Source: an uncultured bacterium (GTDB lineage Bacteria > Bacillota_I > Bacilli_A > RFN20 > CAG-826). Taken from it: a stretch of DNA of 46,826 nucleotides. The notes under the pieces are model-generated. The model saw nothing but the letters and a program-made list of their open reading frames with translations, was not told where the DNA came from and did no database searches. The stretch lies in contig CASFRI010000057.1 of assembly GCA_949297055.1 (NCBI GenBank), positions 1-46,826 on the forward strand, read 5' to 3'. The position numbers and the translations under genes are program-made. Below, in pieces: positions 26,746-34,601 of this stretch (positions are counted from its first letter, which is position 1; each line of letters begins with the position of its first letter).

Positions 26746-28022
26746 AAATCAATTTGTTGCAAAATCATTGGTCCTAAAACATCAATTTCATCATTGTTTC
26801 CGACGTTAATAATATTCGCGTTATCTAATAAATCGATGTAACGACCGCGTGGGATTTTAATCTTTTGCATTTCATTAGAAAAATTAAATAAACCATAAAA
26901 TCTCGTTTTAGGAGCAAAACCAGTTGCTAAAACAAAATCTTTTAAAGGAGTTTTTATGAAACAGAATTCATCCAATTTACGATAATCTTTGCTCTTTTTA
27001 ATGCGAATTAATTTTTTAATAAAATTATAGAAAGTTTTATCCCCACTTCTTTTAATTGTTCTTTTTTCAAATAAAGGAGGTCTAACATCGTCTTTATATT
27101 CTTCACCTGCGTATAAGAATGTTGCCCCTTTAATGAAGAAGTTATAAGCAGTTAAACTTTTTAAAGCGTTTCCGCTAAAATATTTTGCAATCCTTTCGGT
27201 GTCATGATTTTCTAAACAATTTAATTTTAAGAAATTCTTAGGATAAATCTTTTCTTGTTCGTCAATTGTTTCTAATGTACGATTTAATGACTCTTGATCT
27301 TTATGTTCAAAATAATGCATAAAAATGAAAAGATAATTATAATTATAGGTCGCATCGAATGTAGGGAATAAATTAACATCTTCTTCACAATAATAACCTT
27401 GCGAATGAAGATATTCGATGAAGCTTGGCTCGACACATTCGCCGATGAAAATTACTTTCTTGCCTAATTCTTTTCTAGCTTTCTTAAAAAAATTTAAAGG
27501 AATTAAAGAACAAACATCGAATCTAAATCCATCAACTTTTAGCTTACGATAAAATTTTAATACCCCTAATAAGTAAGTTAGAACTTCTTCATTTTCTAAA
27601 TCTAAATCCATGACGTCAGACCAATCACCAACACGATTAGCCTTTCCACCTTTAGAAATTAAATAATACTCAGGGTGTTCTTTATATAATTTCGCATCTC
27701 TAGATGTATGGTTAAAAACCATATCCATAATTACTTTCATTTTTAAAGAATGAGCCTTCTCTACAAGTGAAGCTAAATCTTCTAACGTTCCTAAATCAGG
27801 AGAAACTTCTAAATAATTTTCAATAGAATAAGGGCTACCATAACTTCCCTTACGATTAAGCTTTCCAATGGGGTGAATAGGTAATAAATAAATAATGTCT
27901 ATACCTAAAGCTTTAATTCTTTCTAAATCATCTTCCACCGCTTTAAGTGTGCCTTCATCTGAATAATTTCTTGGAAATATTTGATAGACTACTCGTGATT
28001 TTAAATAATTATAATTACGCAT
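26742..28022 (-). CDS. GH13 alpha-amylase-family glycosidase, cytoplasmic
   Basis: A 426-residue TIM-barrel enzyme. Conserved regions: DMVFNHTS (100-107), GFRFDV with nucleophile Asp169, FIGECVEP with acid/base Glu195 and ENHDTE with Asp274. No signal peptide or carbohydrate-binding module, so it acts on imported or stored alpha-glucans. It is shorter than most amylases and its exact substrate cannot be assigned. Ribosome site GAAAGG lies before ATG 28022. A palindrome 20 nt upstream may be a repressor site. Confidence 0.92.
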   Translation of the reverse strand: MRNYNYLKSRVVYQIFPRNYSDEGTLKAVEDDLERIKALGIDIIYLLPIHPIGKLNRKGSYGSPYSIENYLEVSPDLGTLEDLASLVEKAHSLKMKVIMDMVFNHTSRDAKLYKEHPEYYLISKGGKANRVGDWSDVMDLDLENEEVLTYLLGVLKFYRKLKVDGFRFDVCSLIPLNFFKKARKELGKKVIFIGECVEPSFIEYLHSQGYYCEEDVNLFPTFDATYNYNYLFIFMHYFEHKDQESLNRTLETIDEQEKIYPKNFLKLNCLENHDTERIAKYFSGNALKSLTAYNFFIKGATFLYAGEEYKDDVRPPLFEKRTIKRSGDKTFYNFIKKLIRIKKSKDYRKLDEFCFIKTPLKDFVLATGFAPKTRFYGLFNFSNEMQKIKIPRGRYIDLLDNANIINVGNNDEIDVLGPMILQQIDL

Positions 28023-28042
28023 AATGTTTTAACCTTTCATTA

Positions 28043-28055
28043 AATTGTCACAATT
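28043..28055. promoter_or_regulatory. Candidate operator palindrome upstream of GH13 gene
   Basis: AATTGTCACAATT is a perfect 6-bp-arm palindrome with one central base, in the 144-bp divergent gap between the GH13 gene and the kinase gene. Confidence 0.4.
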
Positions 28056-28126
28056 ATTATTTCTTGTTAATAATTTACACCATATTTAATTTATAAAAAA
28101 GTATAAACTTTTTCTTGCATTGCGTT

Positions 28127-28132
28127 TATAAT
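28127..28132 (+). promoter_or_regulatory. -10 box of the kinase-thioesterase pair
   Basis: TATAAT 34 nt before ATG 28167, with GGAGAG as ribosome site in between. No strong -35 is seen. Confidence 0.5.
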
Positions 28133-28166
28133 TTAAAAGTATTTTTAAAATTGGAGAGAATAATTC

Positions 28167-28682
28167 ATGAAAACACTCATCGTCTTAAGCGCCTTGCCCG
28201 GCGCAGGAAAATCAACTTATTCAGAACAATTTAGAAGAACACACAAGAATGTTTTCGTCGTTTCAAGTGATGAAATACGTAAAGAATTAACTGGTGAATA
28301 TCAAAACTTTACGATGGAAAAAGAAGTGTGGGATACCTATTTAAAAAGATTAAATGAGTATGCTTTAAAAGATTTGGATGATTTAACCGTCATTGCTGAC
28401 GCTACAAATCCTACGAATTATTTTAGAAAATATTATTACGAAAATACATTTAATTATGATGAAAAAATTCTCGTTTGTATTTTCAAACCTTGGGAACTTC
28501 TTCTCAAACAAAATATGATGAGAAATGAAAAGAAAATAGTTCCAATGTATGCGATGGAAAAATTAAGAAATGAGTGGGAAGATCCAAACGAAGAAATTAT
28601 TGGTTTATTTGACCAATATTTAAGAATTAATCGTTGGTTCTCTTCTGATAAAGTGCCACAAAAATTTTATTATAAGGAATAA
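28167..28682 (+). CDS. P-loop kinase of the zeta-toxin/AAA_33 type
   Basis: A 171-residue P-loop protein. Walker A SALPGAGKST (8-17) is followed by VVSSDEIRKELTGEY, the substrate-binding DEIR element of polynucleotide-kinase-like and zeta-type kinases, and VIADATNPTNYFRK with the DATN motif typical of that group. Substrate unknown; it could be a nucleoside, polynucleotide or small molecule. It shares a transcript with the thioesterase 6 nt downstream. No antitoxin-like gene is adjacent. Confidence 0.8.
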   Translation: MKTLIVLSALPGAGKSTYSEQFRRTHKNVFVVSSDEIRKELTGEYQNFTMEKEVWDTYLKRLNEYALKDLDDLTVIADATNPTNYFRKYYYENTFNYDEKILVCIFKPWELLLKQNMMRNEKKIVPMYAMEKLRNEWEDPNEEIIGLFDQYLRINRWFSSDKVPQKFYYKE

Positions 28683-28688
28683 TTTAAT

Positions 28689-29411
28689 ATGGATTATCGC
28701 GCTTTTGAAAAAAAATATGTTCCAATTCAAAACGTTTTAGATTGTTATGATCATCTCTCTCCGTGTGGTATTTTAGATATTGTTCAAGACATTGCTGGCC
28801 GTCACGCGAACAATTTACATCTTGGTTTTTATGACTTAATAAAAAAAGATATTACTTGGGTCATCGCTCGCACAAAGATTGAAGTGTTAGATTTTCCAAA
28901 ATACGCAACTGATATCTTAGTTAAAACTTGGCCACGTCGCCCTGGACGATTCGATTGCGACCGTGATTATCAAATTATTGATGAAGACGGTAAAGTGTGC
29001 GTTAAGGTAACTTCAAAATGGGTCGTTATCAACACCAAAACACGTAGAATGGTTTCCCCTAATGACATTTTTGATCGTAATGGAATTTATGAAGATGATG
29101 TAAATTTTGAAAACGTTAATGGGTTACGTTTCACAATTGATAGAATTGATGTTCATTATCGAACAAAAGTAACGATGACAATGTTAGATCATAACATGCA
29201 TATGAACAATTCTCGTTATAGTGAAATTATTTACGATGCTTTAAAACTTAAACAAGATGAAGTTATTAAAACATTTGAAATTAATTATCATAAGGAATGT
29301 CGATTAGATGATGAATTAGATGTTTTAATTAAAAAAGAAAATAAAGAAATTTATATCGATATTAAAAAAGATGAGGAATTGAAGGCCAAAGCTTATATTA
29401 CCTTATTTTAA
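28689..29411 (+). CDS. Acyl-ACP thioesterase
   Basis: A 240-residue double-hotdog enzyme of the FatA/FatB-like bacterial family. The first hotdog has SPCGILDIVQDIAGRHANNLHLG and the TWPRRPGRFDCDRDYQI signature (80-96); the second has MLDHNMHMNNSRYSEI (165-180) with the catalytic Asp/Asn/His set. It releases free fatty acids from acyl-ACP. Its end overlaps the converging YolD-like gene by 4 nt. Confidence 0.9.
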   Translation: MDYRAFEKKYVPIQNVLDCYDHLSPCGILDIVQDIAGRHANNLHLGFYDLIKKDITWVIARTKIEVLDFPKYATDILVKTWPRRPGRFDCDRDYQIIDEDGKVCVKVTSKWVVINTKTRRMVSPNDIFDRNGIYEDDVNFENVNGLRFTIDRIDVHYRTKVTMTMLDHNMHMNNSRYSEIIYDALKLKQDEVIKTFEINYHKECRLDDELDVLIKKENKEIYIDIKKDEELKAKAYITLF

Positions 29412-29740
29412 AAGCATTCTTTTATTTCAATATTTCTAATACTTTTAAATAAAATTTTATGATTAATAGTTATCATCGTTTTTGCATAATTATCAATTTT
29501 TGTGACAACTTCATCAATCGTATGATATCTTTCATCTTCCTTATTAAAATATGTCACTTCGATACGCATACCAGGATGAATAAGATGTAAGACTTCGTCA
29601 ATTTCTTTTGCTTTTTCTTCCAAAATAATAATTGCTTCCTCTTTACTAACTTCAGCTTCTTTTAATGCCGCATGAAAAGAAGATAAAGATTCGAAAGGCA
29701 AAAATATTTTTGCACGAATATGGTTAGGCATCTTCCCCAC
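29408..29740 (-). CDS. YolD-like protein
   Basis: A protein of about 110 residues with the YolD opening pattern RAKIFLPFESLSSF and a C-terminal ITINHKILFKSIRNIEI strand. YolD-like proteins are commonly encoded next to UvrX/UmuC-type polymerases in Bacillota. The start is taken as GTG 29740, 8 nt after GGAGG; the in-frame ATG 29755 lies on that ribosome site and is less likely. It overlaps the polymerase end by 17 nt. Confidence 0.72.
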   Translation of the reverse strand: MGKMPNHIRAKIFLPFESLSSFHAALKEAEVSKEEAIIILEEKAKEIDEVLHLIHPGMRIEVTYFNKEDERYHTIDEVVTKIDNYAKTMITINHKILFKSIRNIEIKECF

Positions 29741-31007
29741 TGGCGTGTCCTCCAATAAGCTTATTTCTCGTTATTCCTGTCGCATTATTTAATAGATTTA
29801 TGCCGCGCAAAATAGAGTTTTTACCAAATTTATCACGAATATTATTCATCGTTTTTTCTAATTTAGCTTCTTTTAAAGCTGCTTTGTCACTAAAAAATAA
29901 ATTTGATGTTATAGCATTTTCTTCATAGATTGAAGATAAACCGAGATGAATCGATCTAATAAGACGAGATTTATCAACTTTTGTTTCGAATAATTCTAAG
30001 AAAAAATATTTTAACCGATCGTAAGTTTGAGAGATGATCGGTAAGACTTTGCATCCTCCACTAGATAAAGGTAAACCATTAGAATAACCCACATATAGAG
30101 AGATACTTCGACATGCTTTATGTGCTTTATTAATACGTAAACTAAGTTCATTAACCATTTCGAGCATGACTACTTTCGCGTCCTCATAACTATAATCTTT
30201 AAAAAGTATTTGCGAAGATGAAAATGTTTTATCTTGAGGAACGTAATTTTTAATATCTTTCATTGTGACACTTTCTTTTCCATAAGCATGATCGATAAGA
30301 AGTTCAGCATCGACGCCAAATTCTTTATAAAGTAAGGCTTCATCTACTTCGCGAATTCCTTTTAGGTTCGAAATATTAAACTTATTTTTTAATCGTTTGG
30401 CGATGCCATTCGCAATCATCCAAAAATCAGTAATAGGTGTGTGTTCGCTTAATTGTTTCACGTATTTATTTTCATCTAAAAAATAAACTCCACTCGTCTC
30501 TTTTTTAGCGTAGATATCTAAAGCAATTTTTGCTAGATATAAGTTTGTTCCAATACCGCACGTCGCTACTAGACCAATTTCATCTTTAATCTTATTAATT
30601 AAAAATGTTGCAAATTGTTCTTTGCTCATTCTATACATCGATAAGTATTTGCTTACGTCTAAAAACATCTCATCGATCGAATAGACGTGAATATCTTCCT
30701 TAGCAATATAACGTTGATATAGTTTATATATTCTTACTGCATAATCGATATATAGTTTCATCTGAGGCTTCGCAATTATACATTTCTTTTCTTTGGGTAT
30801 TTCAAATAAACGGCAACGATTTTTTACCCCTTCTTTTTTAAGATGATATGAAACAGCTAGGCACAAAGCGCCTCTACCACGACTTACATCCGCCACAACA
30901 AGATTTTCTTCGAGCGGATTTAAATCTCTTTCCACACATTCGCAAGACGCATAAAAAGATCTTAAATCGATACAAAAATATATTTTACTAGTCACTAATT
31001 CATTCAT
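29724..31007 (-). CDS. Y-family DNA polymerase, UvrX/UmuC type
   Basis: A 427-residue translesion polymerase. Catalytic metal ligands are visible: Asp14 in FCIDLRSFYASCE and Asp112-Glu113 in YSIDEMFLD; the CGIGTNLYLAKIALD helix-hairpin region follows. The C-terminal little-finger region shows no clear sliding-clamp motif by eye. The companion YolD-like gene fits the UvrX type rather than DinB. Ribosome site GAGGTG precedes ATG 31007. Paired palindromes upstream may be a DNA-damage operator. Confidence 0.92.
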   Translation of the reverse strand: MNELVTSKIYFCIDLRSFYASCECVERDLNPLEENLVVADVSRGRGALCLAVSYHLKKEGVKNRCRLFEIPKEKKCIIAKPQMKLYIDYAVRIYKLYQRYIAKEDIHVYSIDEMFLDVSKYLSMYRMSKEQFATFLINKIKDEIGLVATCGIGTNLYLAKIALDIYAKKETSGVYFLDENKYVKQLSEHTPITDFWMIANGIAKRLKNKFNISNLKGIREVDEALLYKEFGVDAELLIDHAYGKESVTMKDIKNYVPQDKTFSSSQILFKDYSYEDAKVVMLEMVNELSLRINKAHKACRSISLYVGYSNGLPLSSGGCKVLPIISQTYDRLKYFFLELFETKVDKSRLIRSIHLGLSSIYEENAITSNLFFSDKAALKEAKLEKTMNNIRDKFGKNSILRGINLLNNATGITRNKLIGGHASGEDA

Positions 31008-31041
31008 TTTTTCACCTCGAAGGGAAGTGCTTTTAGTCTAG

Positions 31042-31096
31042 TAGATGAGATCTATTTAACAAAGAAAAATACTCATCTTATTTAGACGTTGTCTAA
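31042..31096. promoter_or_regulatory. Paired operator-like palindromes upstream of the Y-family polymerase
   Basis: TAGAT-GAG-ATCTA (31042-31054) and TTAGAC-GTT-GTCTAA (31082-31096) share the form TAGAY-N3-RTCTA, with centres 41 bp apart. A possible promoter (TTGTTA, 16 nt, TAGACT on the minus strand) runs through the proximal site. The distal site could instead be the stem of a weak terminator for the ABC transporter. Confidence 0.45.
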
Positions 31097-31129
31097 TTTT
31101 CAAAATTGTCAATATGAAGAATGAATTTT

Positions 31130-33541
31130 TTATCTAAATTCTTTGAGAGCATTATAAGGAGCAACTTTATTGATGCGACCGATGAAAGTAAGTGAGACAA
31201 GCGGAGGAAAAATAAATGTAAATAAGAAAGGTAGTAATAAGGAATAAACGTTCCAAGAAACAATTGTGAAGGCAATGGGATTACGCACCAATGCGCCAAC
31301 AACTATCTGATTTAATACTGGAGTTAGAGCCATACCACACATCACACCAATAAAAATAGAGACAAAGGTTAATAATATAATCGTAATCAAAAAAGACGCA
31401 TATATATGTTTGTTATCGATAGCTAAACACTTCATGATAGCAATTTCACGATATTTATCTTTGAGAACAGAAATTATCCAAAGTAGTAAAACGATTCCGG
31501 CTATGAGAAGAAACACTAAGCCGATGATAGAAATGAAAGCACCCGTCCCACCAGAAAAAACATCTGAAAAAGTGTAAACAATATGCCCAGTCGTTTGAAC
31601 ACGTACTCCGTGACTAAATAAATAGTTGATTTTATCAGGAACATCTTCAACATAAATATAGACTATAGAGCGATAAACGGTTTGTTTTAATAGTTGATCG
31701 AAAATGTCGCCGGTGACATATATTTCTGAAGAATTATCGTCGGTAACACCAACGATAGTTACTTCTTCCCAAAAGGATGATAAATCCTGATAACATATCT
31801 CAGTATTATTACGATTTTCTGGAAGATAAGTATCAAAATCAGGAATTTCAAAAGTTAACCCTACGGCCTCAGAAGGTGACACGCCATCTAAGTAATTAGC
31901 GATAAAACTTTGGCTTACAACGATTTCATCATCGTTAGCAATTTGCCTACCAAAAATTAAATTTTGCCCGTTAAAACTAGTGTATTTTTGAAATTGTGTC
32001 GCTGGAGCGTCACCAATTTTTTGTAGAGCATGTACTTCCATCACACTATTTAAATCGCACAACGAAAAATAATAGTCATACGATATAAAACCAATATATG
32101 TATAACTATCAGAACTTATGACAGTTTCTATTGGCTTAATAGTCTCTCTAGCGATAGGAACGTCGTGTGAGCCACCAAATACATCATTTACTTCTAATGA
32201 TGTTAATCCATACTGCGATGCAGCGTAACGAAGAAAATCAAAAGTTAATATTTCATTTTCTGGAACTTGATATTCTTTACCTTCGTAAATGATTGTATCG
32301 GATTGAACAGCAAGAAGCCTTATAAAATAAGTGTTATAACCAGAACCAGGCTCTGGAGCGATCATTGTGCTATCAACATGTGGATAATAGTTTTCCTTAT
32401 CATATTCTGCGACTTGATGTAATTCCACACCTTCATAACAATTTGCGTTATTGCACTTGAAATACAAAAATGAATAATGAAGCCTTTCGGCATTTATTTC
32501 TTCTTGGACGTGTAAACCAACATTATAGAAAGTAAAATTAAAAGCATTGAAAATAAGCGCAAAAGCGAAAATTAAAGCGATGAAAGATACGACTGTTCTT
32601 CCAACCCGACTGAGAATGTTCCTTAAACTATAATATAACAAAAATGAACGTTTATTATTTTGACGGTCTGAAGTAATAAATTTTGTTTTTTCAGTTTTTC
32701 TTTCTTTTAACTTGATGAGAACTTTATCTTTTGAATTAACTAAATATTGGATTTCATCTTGATAGTTATTCTTCGTCCACGTTACTTCTTTTCCATCAAT
32801 TATTAGATGAAGTTCACCTAAAGAAAATAGCTTTTCAATTAGAGGATTAAAAGCACTTTTTCCTTCTTCTTTTAAATTGAGAGTATAACTTATTCCTACT
32901 TGTTCTTTTTTAGTTAACTTACCATCGTCGATGTCATAGATTTCATCCGCGTATTCATAAGCGAGTTCTAAATCGTGAGAGACGACGATGACAAGTTTTT
33001 CTTTAGAGATACTTTTGATAAGTTCCATCACCATCTTCGAATTATCTTTATCGAGGTTACCAGTTGGCTCATCCATCAAGAATACTTCTCCACCCTTGAT
33101 GTAACTTCTTAAGATAGCAAGTCTTTGTCTTTCTCCACCTGAAAGATATTTCACTTTGGTGTTTAAAGATATTTCGCAGTTAAATTGCTCTAATAGTTTT
33201 TTAAGTACTTCTTTATCTTTTTGGTAAAGACTTAAATTTTCATAGACTGTAAGATTTTCAAATAAGTTATATTCTTGGAAGACGAAGGATATCTTACTAG
33301 AAATGAAATTCGTCTTATTTTTAATAATTTGATCATTGAAAAGAATCTCTCCACTAGTAGGAGAATCAAGCAAACCTAAGATAGAAAGAAGAGTAGATTT
33401 ACCGCTTCCTGAAACACCTGTTAAAAAATAAAGTTTACTGCCTTCAAAAACACAAGAGATATCTTTCAATATTTCTTTTTGTTTCTTACTTTTCTTATCT
33501 ATTTCAAAAGATTTGGTAATATTTCTTAGTTCAATTTTCAT
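31130..33541 (-). CDS. MacB/FtsX-type ABC transporter, ATPase and permease fused
   Basis: An 803-residue protein. Residues 1-215 are an ABC ATPase of the LolD/MacB class: Walker A GVSGSGKS (42-49), signature LSGGE (133-137), Walker B VFLMDE (153-158) and VVSHD. Helix 1 lies at about 316-334, followed by an outer domain of about 330 residues, then three C-terminal FtsX-like helices (about 665-790). MacB itself has the same order but is about 650 residues; this outer domain is larger. Substrate is unknown. It follows the secreted-protein gene by 20 nt, so the pair is probably one unit. Confidence 0.87.
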   Translation of the reverse strand: MKIELRNITKSFEIDKKSKKQKEILKDISCVFEGSKLYFLTGVSGSGKSTLLSILGLLDSPTSGEILFNDQIIKNKTNFISSKISFVFQEYNLFENLTVYENLSLYQKDKEVLKKLLEQFNCEISLNTKVKYLSGGERQRLAILRSYIKGGEVFLMDEPTGNLDKDNSKMVMELIKSISKEKLVIVVSHDLELAYEYADEIYDIDDGKLTKKEQVGISYTLNLKEEGKSAFNPLIEKLFSLGELHLIIDGKEVTWTKNNYQDEIQYLVNSKDKVLIKLKERKTEKTKFITSDRQNNKRSFLLYYSLRNILSRVGRTVVSFIALIFAFALIFNAFNFTFYNVGLHVQEEINAERLHYSFLYFKCNNANCYEGVELHQVAEYDKENYYPHVDSTMIAPEPGSGYNTYFIRLLAVQSDTIIYEGKEYQVPENEILTFDFLRYAASQYGLTSLEVNDVFGGSHDVPIARETIKPIETVISSDSYTYIGFISYDYYFSLCDLNSVMEVHALQKIGDAPATQFQKYTSFNGQNLIFGRQIANDDEIVVSQSFIANYLDGVSPSEAVGLTFEIPDFDTYLPENRNNTEICYQDLSSFWEEVTIVGVTDDNSSEIYVTGDIFDQLLKQTVYRSIVYIYVEDVPDKINYLFSHGVRVQTTGHIVYTFSDVFSGGTGAFISIIGLVFLLIAGIVLLLWIISVLKDKYREIAIMKCLAIDNKHIYASFLITIILLTFVSIFIGVMCGMALTPVLNQIVVGALVRNPIAFTIVSWNVYSLLLPFLFTFIFPPLVSLTFIGRINKVAPYNALKEFR

Positions 33542-33561
33542 AGTAATAATTTAATTATTTG

Positions 33562-34404
33562 TCAAGTGGTTGGAACATCAAAGTCGTTAGGTCTAGTGGT
33601 GAATGGTCTAGCATAAAATTTTCTGGTGTGACCCATAAAATAGTAAAAACCATGATAAGTAGTTTCGAAAGTAATCAAAGGAAATCTCGTAGGAGATATA
33701 CCTAATTCTTCGCCGCCTTCATCGCAAATAAAATTAAACATTGCATAATAAACGATACTATTATGATTGTAATCATTCTCGCCATTTTTATACCAATATT
33801 TAATTTCAAAATGATTAGTTGCAGCATTGGTGGCAGATGTAATATCAAGCCCATTTGTTACCGACATGCTTGCACTAATATCAAAACCATCATTTGATAT
33901 AGATACACCATATGAATAAGTAGTTTCTATTTCCTCAGACTGTGGTGACCAAGCTCCTAGAGTGTAGTCGGATGGTAAGTCACAATAAAGTCTAATTCCT
34001 CTAAAAAACCAATCATCCCATCTAGAACCAATTCCTAAAAAACCCCAATCTCTCGTTTTCCAAATTGGTGTTAGAACAATTCTACATAAGTAGGAGTATA
34101 AGGAAGTGTTTTGATAGCGCAATACACAATGATAAATATCAGTGCGATATTGTTCTTCTCCAGAATCATAAAAGGAATCAGACACTTTTCTAAATGTGCG
34201 AGAAGAATTGGGGTTTGGAAAAATATCCCAACCATCATCAATCTCAATACCATAATTTAGGCAATCTAGTTCAAAAACGGTTAATTCATCATCGCTAGAT
34301 AAGATCTTTGCACTAGAAAAACAATAATCAACTGAATTAGAATTACTAACCAAGGCTGTCAAAGCCGCTAAAAAGAAATTTAATAATGCAACAATCTTTT
34401 TCAT
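33562..34404 (-). CDS. Secreted protein of unknown function, transcribed with the ABC transporter
   Basis: A 280-residue protein with an N-terminal signal peptide (MKKIVALLNFFLAALTALVSNSNS) and a Trp/Tyr-rich mature part that looks all-beta. No family is recognised. The promoter is near consensus (TTGACT, 17 nt, TAAAAT) and ends 6 nt before the ATG, so the message is probably leaderless. It is encoded directly before the fused ABC transporter and could be its partner or cargo; this is inference from order only. Confidence 0.65.
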   Translation of the reverse strand: MKKIVALLNFFLAALTALVSNSNSVDYCFSSAKILSSDDELTVFELDCLNYGIEIDDGWDIFPNPNSSRTFRKVSDSFYDSGEEQYRTDIYHCVLRYQNTSLYSYLCRIVLTPIWKTRDWGFLGIGSRWDDWFFRGIRLYCDLPSDYTLGAWSPQSEEIETTYSYGVSISNDGFDISASMSVTNGLDITSATNAATNHFEIKYWYKNGENDYNHNSIVYYAMFNFICDEGGEELGISPTRFPLITFETTYHGFYYFMGHTRKFYARPFTTRPNDFDVPTT

Positions 34405-34439
34405 ATTTACATTTTATGGTTAAGTCTATTTTTAGTCAA
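34405..34439 (-). promoter_or_regulatory. Near-consensus promoter giving a leaderless mRNA
   Basis: Minus strand TTGACT (34434-34439), 17-nt spacer, TAAAAT (34411-34416), then 6 nt to ATG 34404. The transcription start would fall on or next to the A of ATG. No ribosome site exists. Confidence 0.75.
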
Positions 34440-34601
34440 TTATATTAATATTCATTAATGCATGATGAAAAATAACAAATTATTGTTTAAATTCTTTTTC
34501 TAGCTAAGCATAAGAACAATAGTACAATCTTTACTAGCAGCAACTTTAGTTTTTAAAAATTAAGTCCCATCCTTATAATAAAGGTGTGAGGATAAACATT
34601 T

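Noticed and set aside
28167-28682. Zeta toxin of a toxin-antitoxin pair
   Set aside because: The kinase fold fits, but the next gene is an acyl-ACP thioesterase and no antitoxin-like gene is near.
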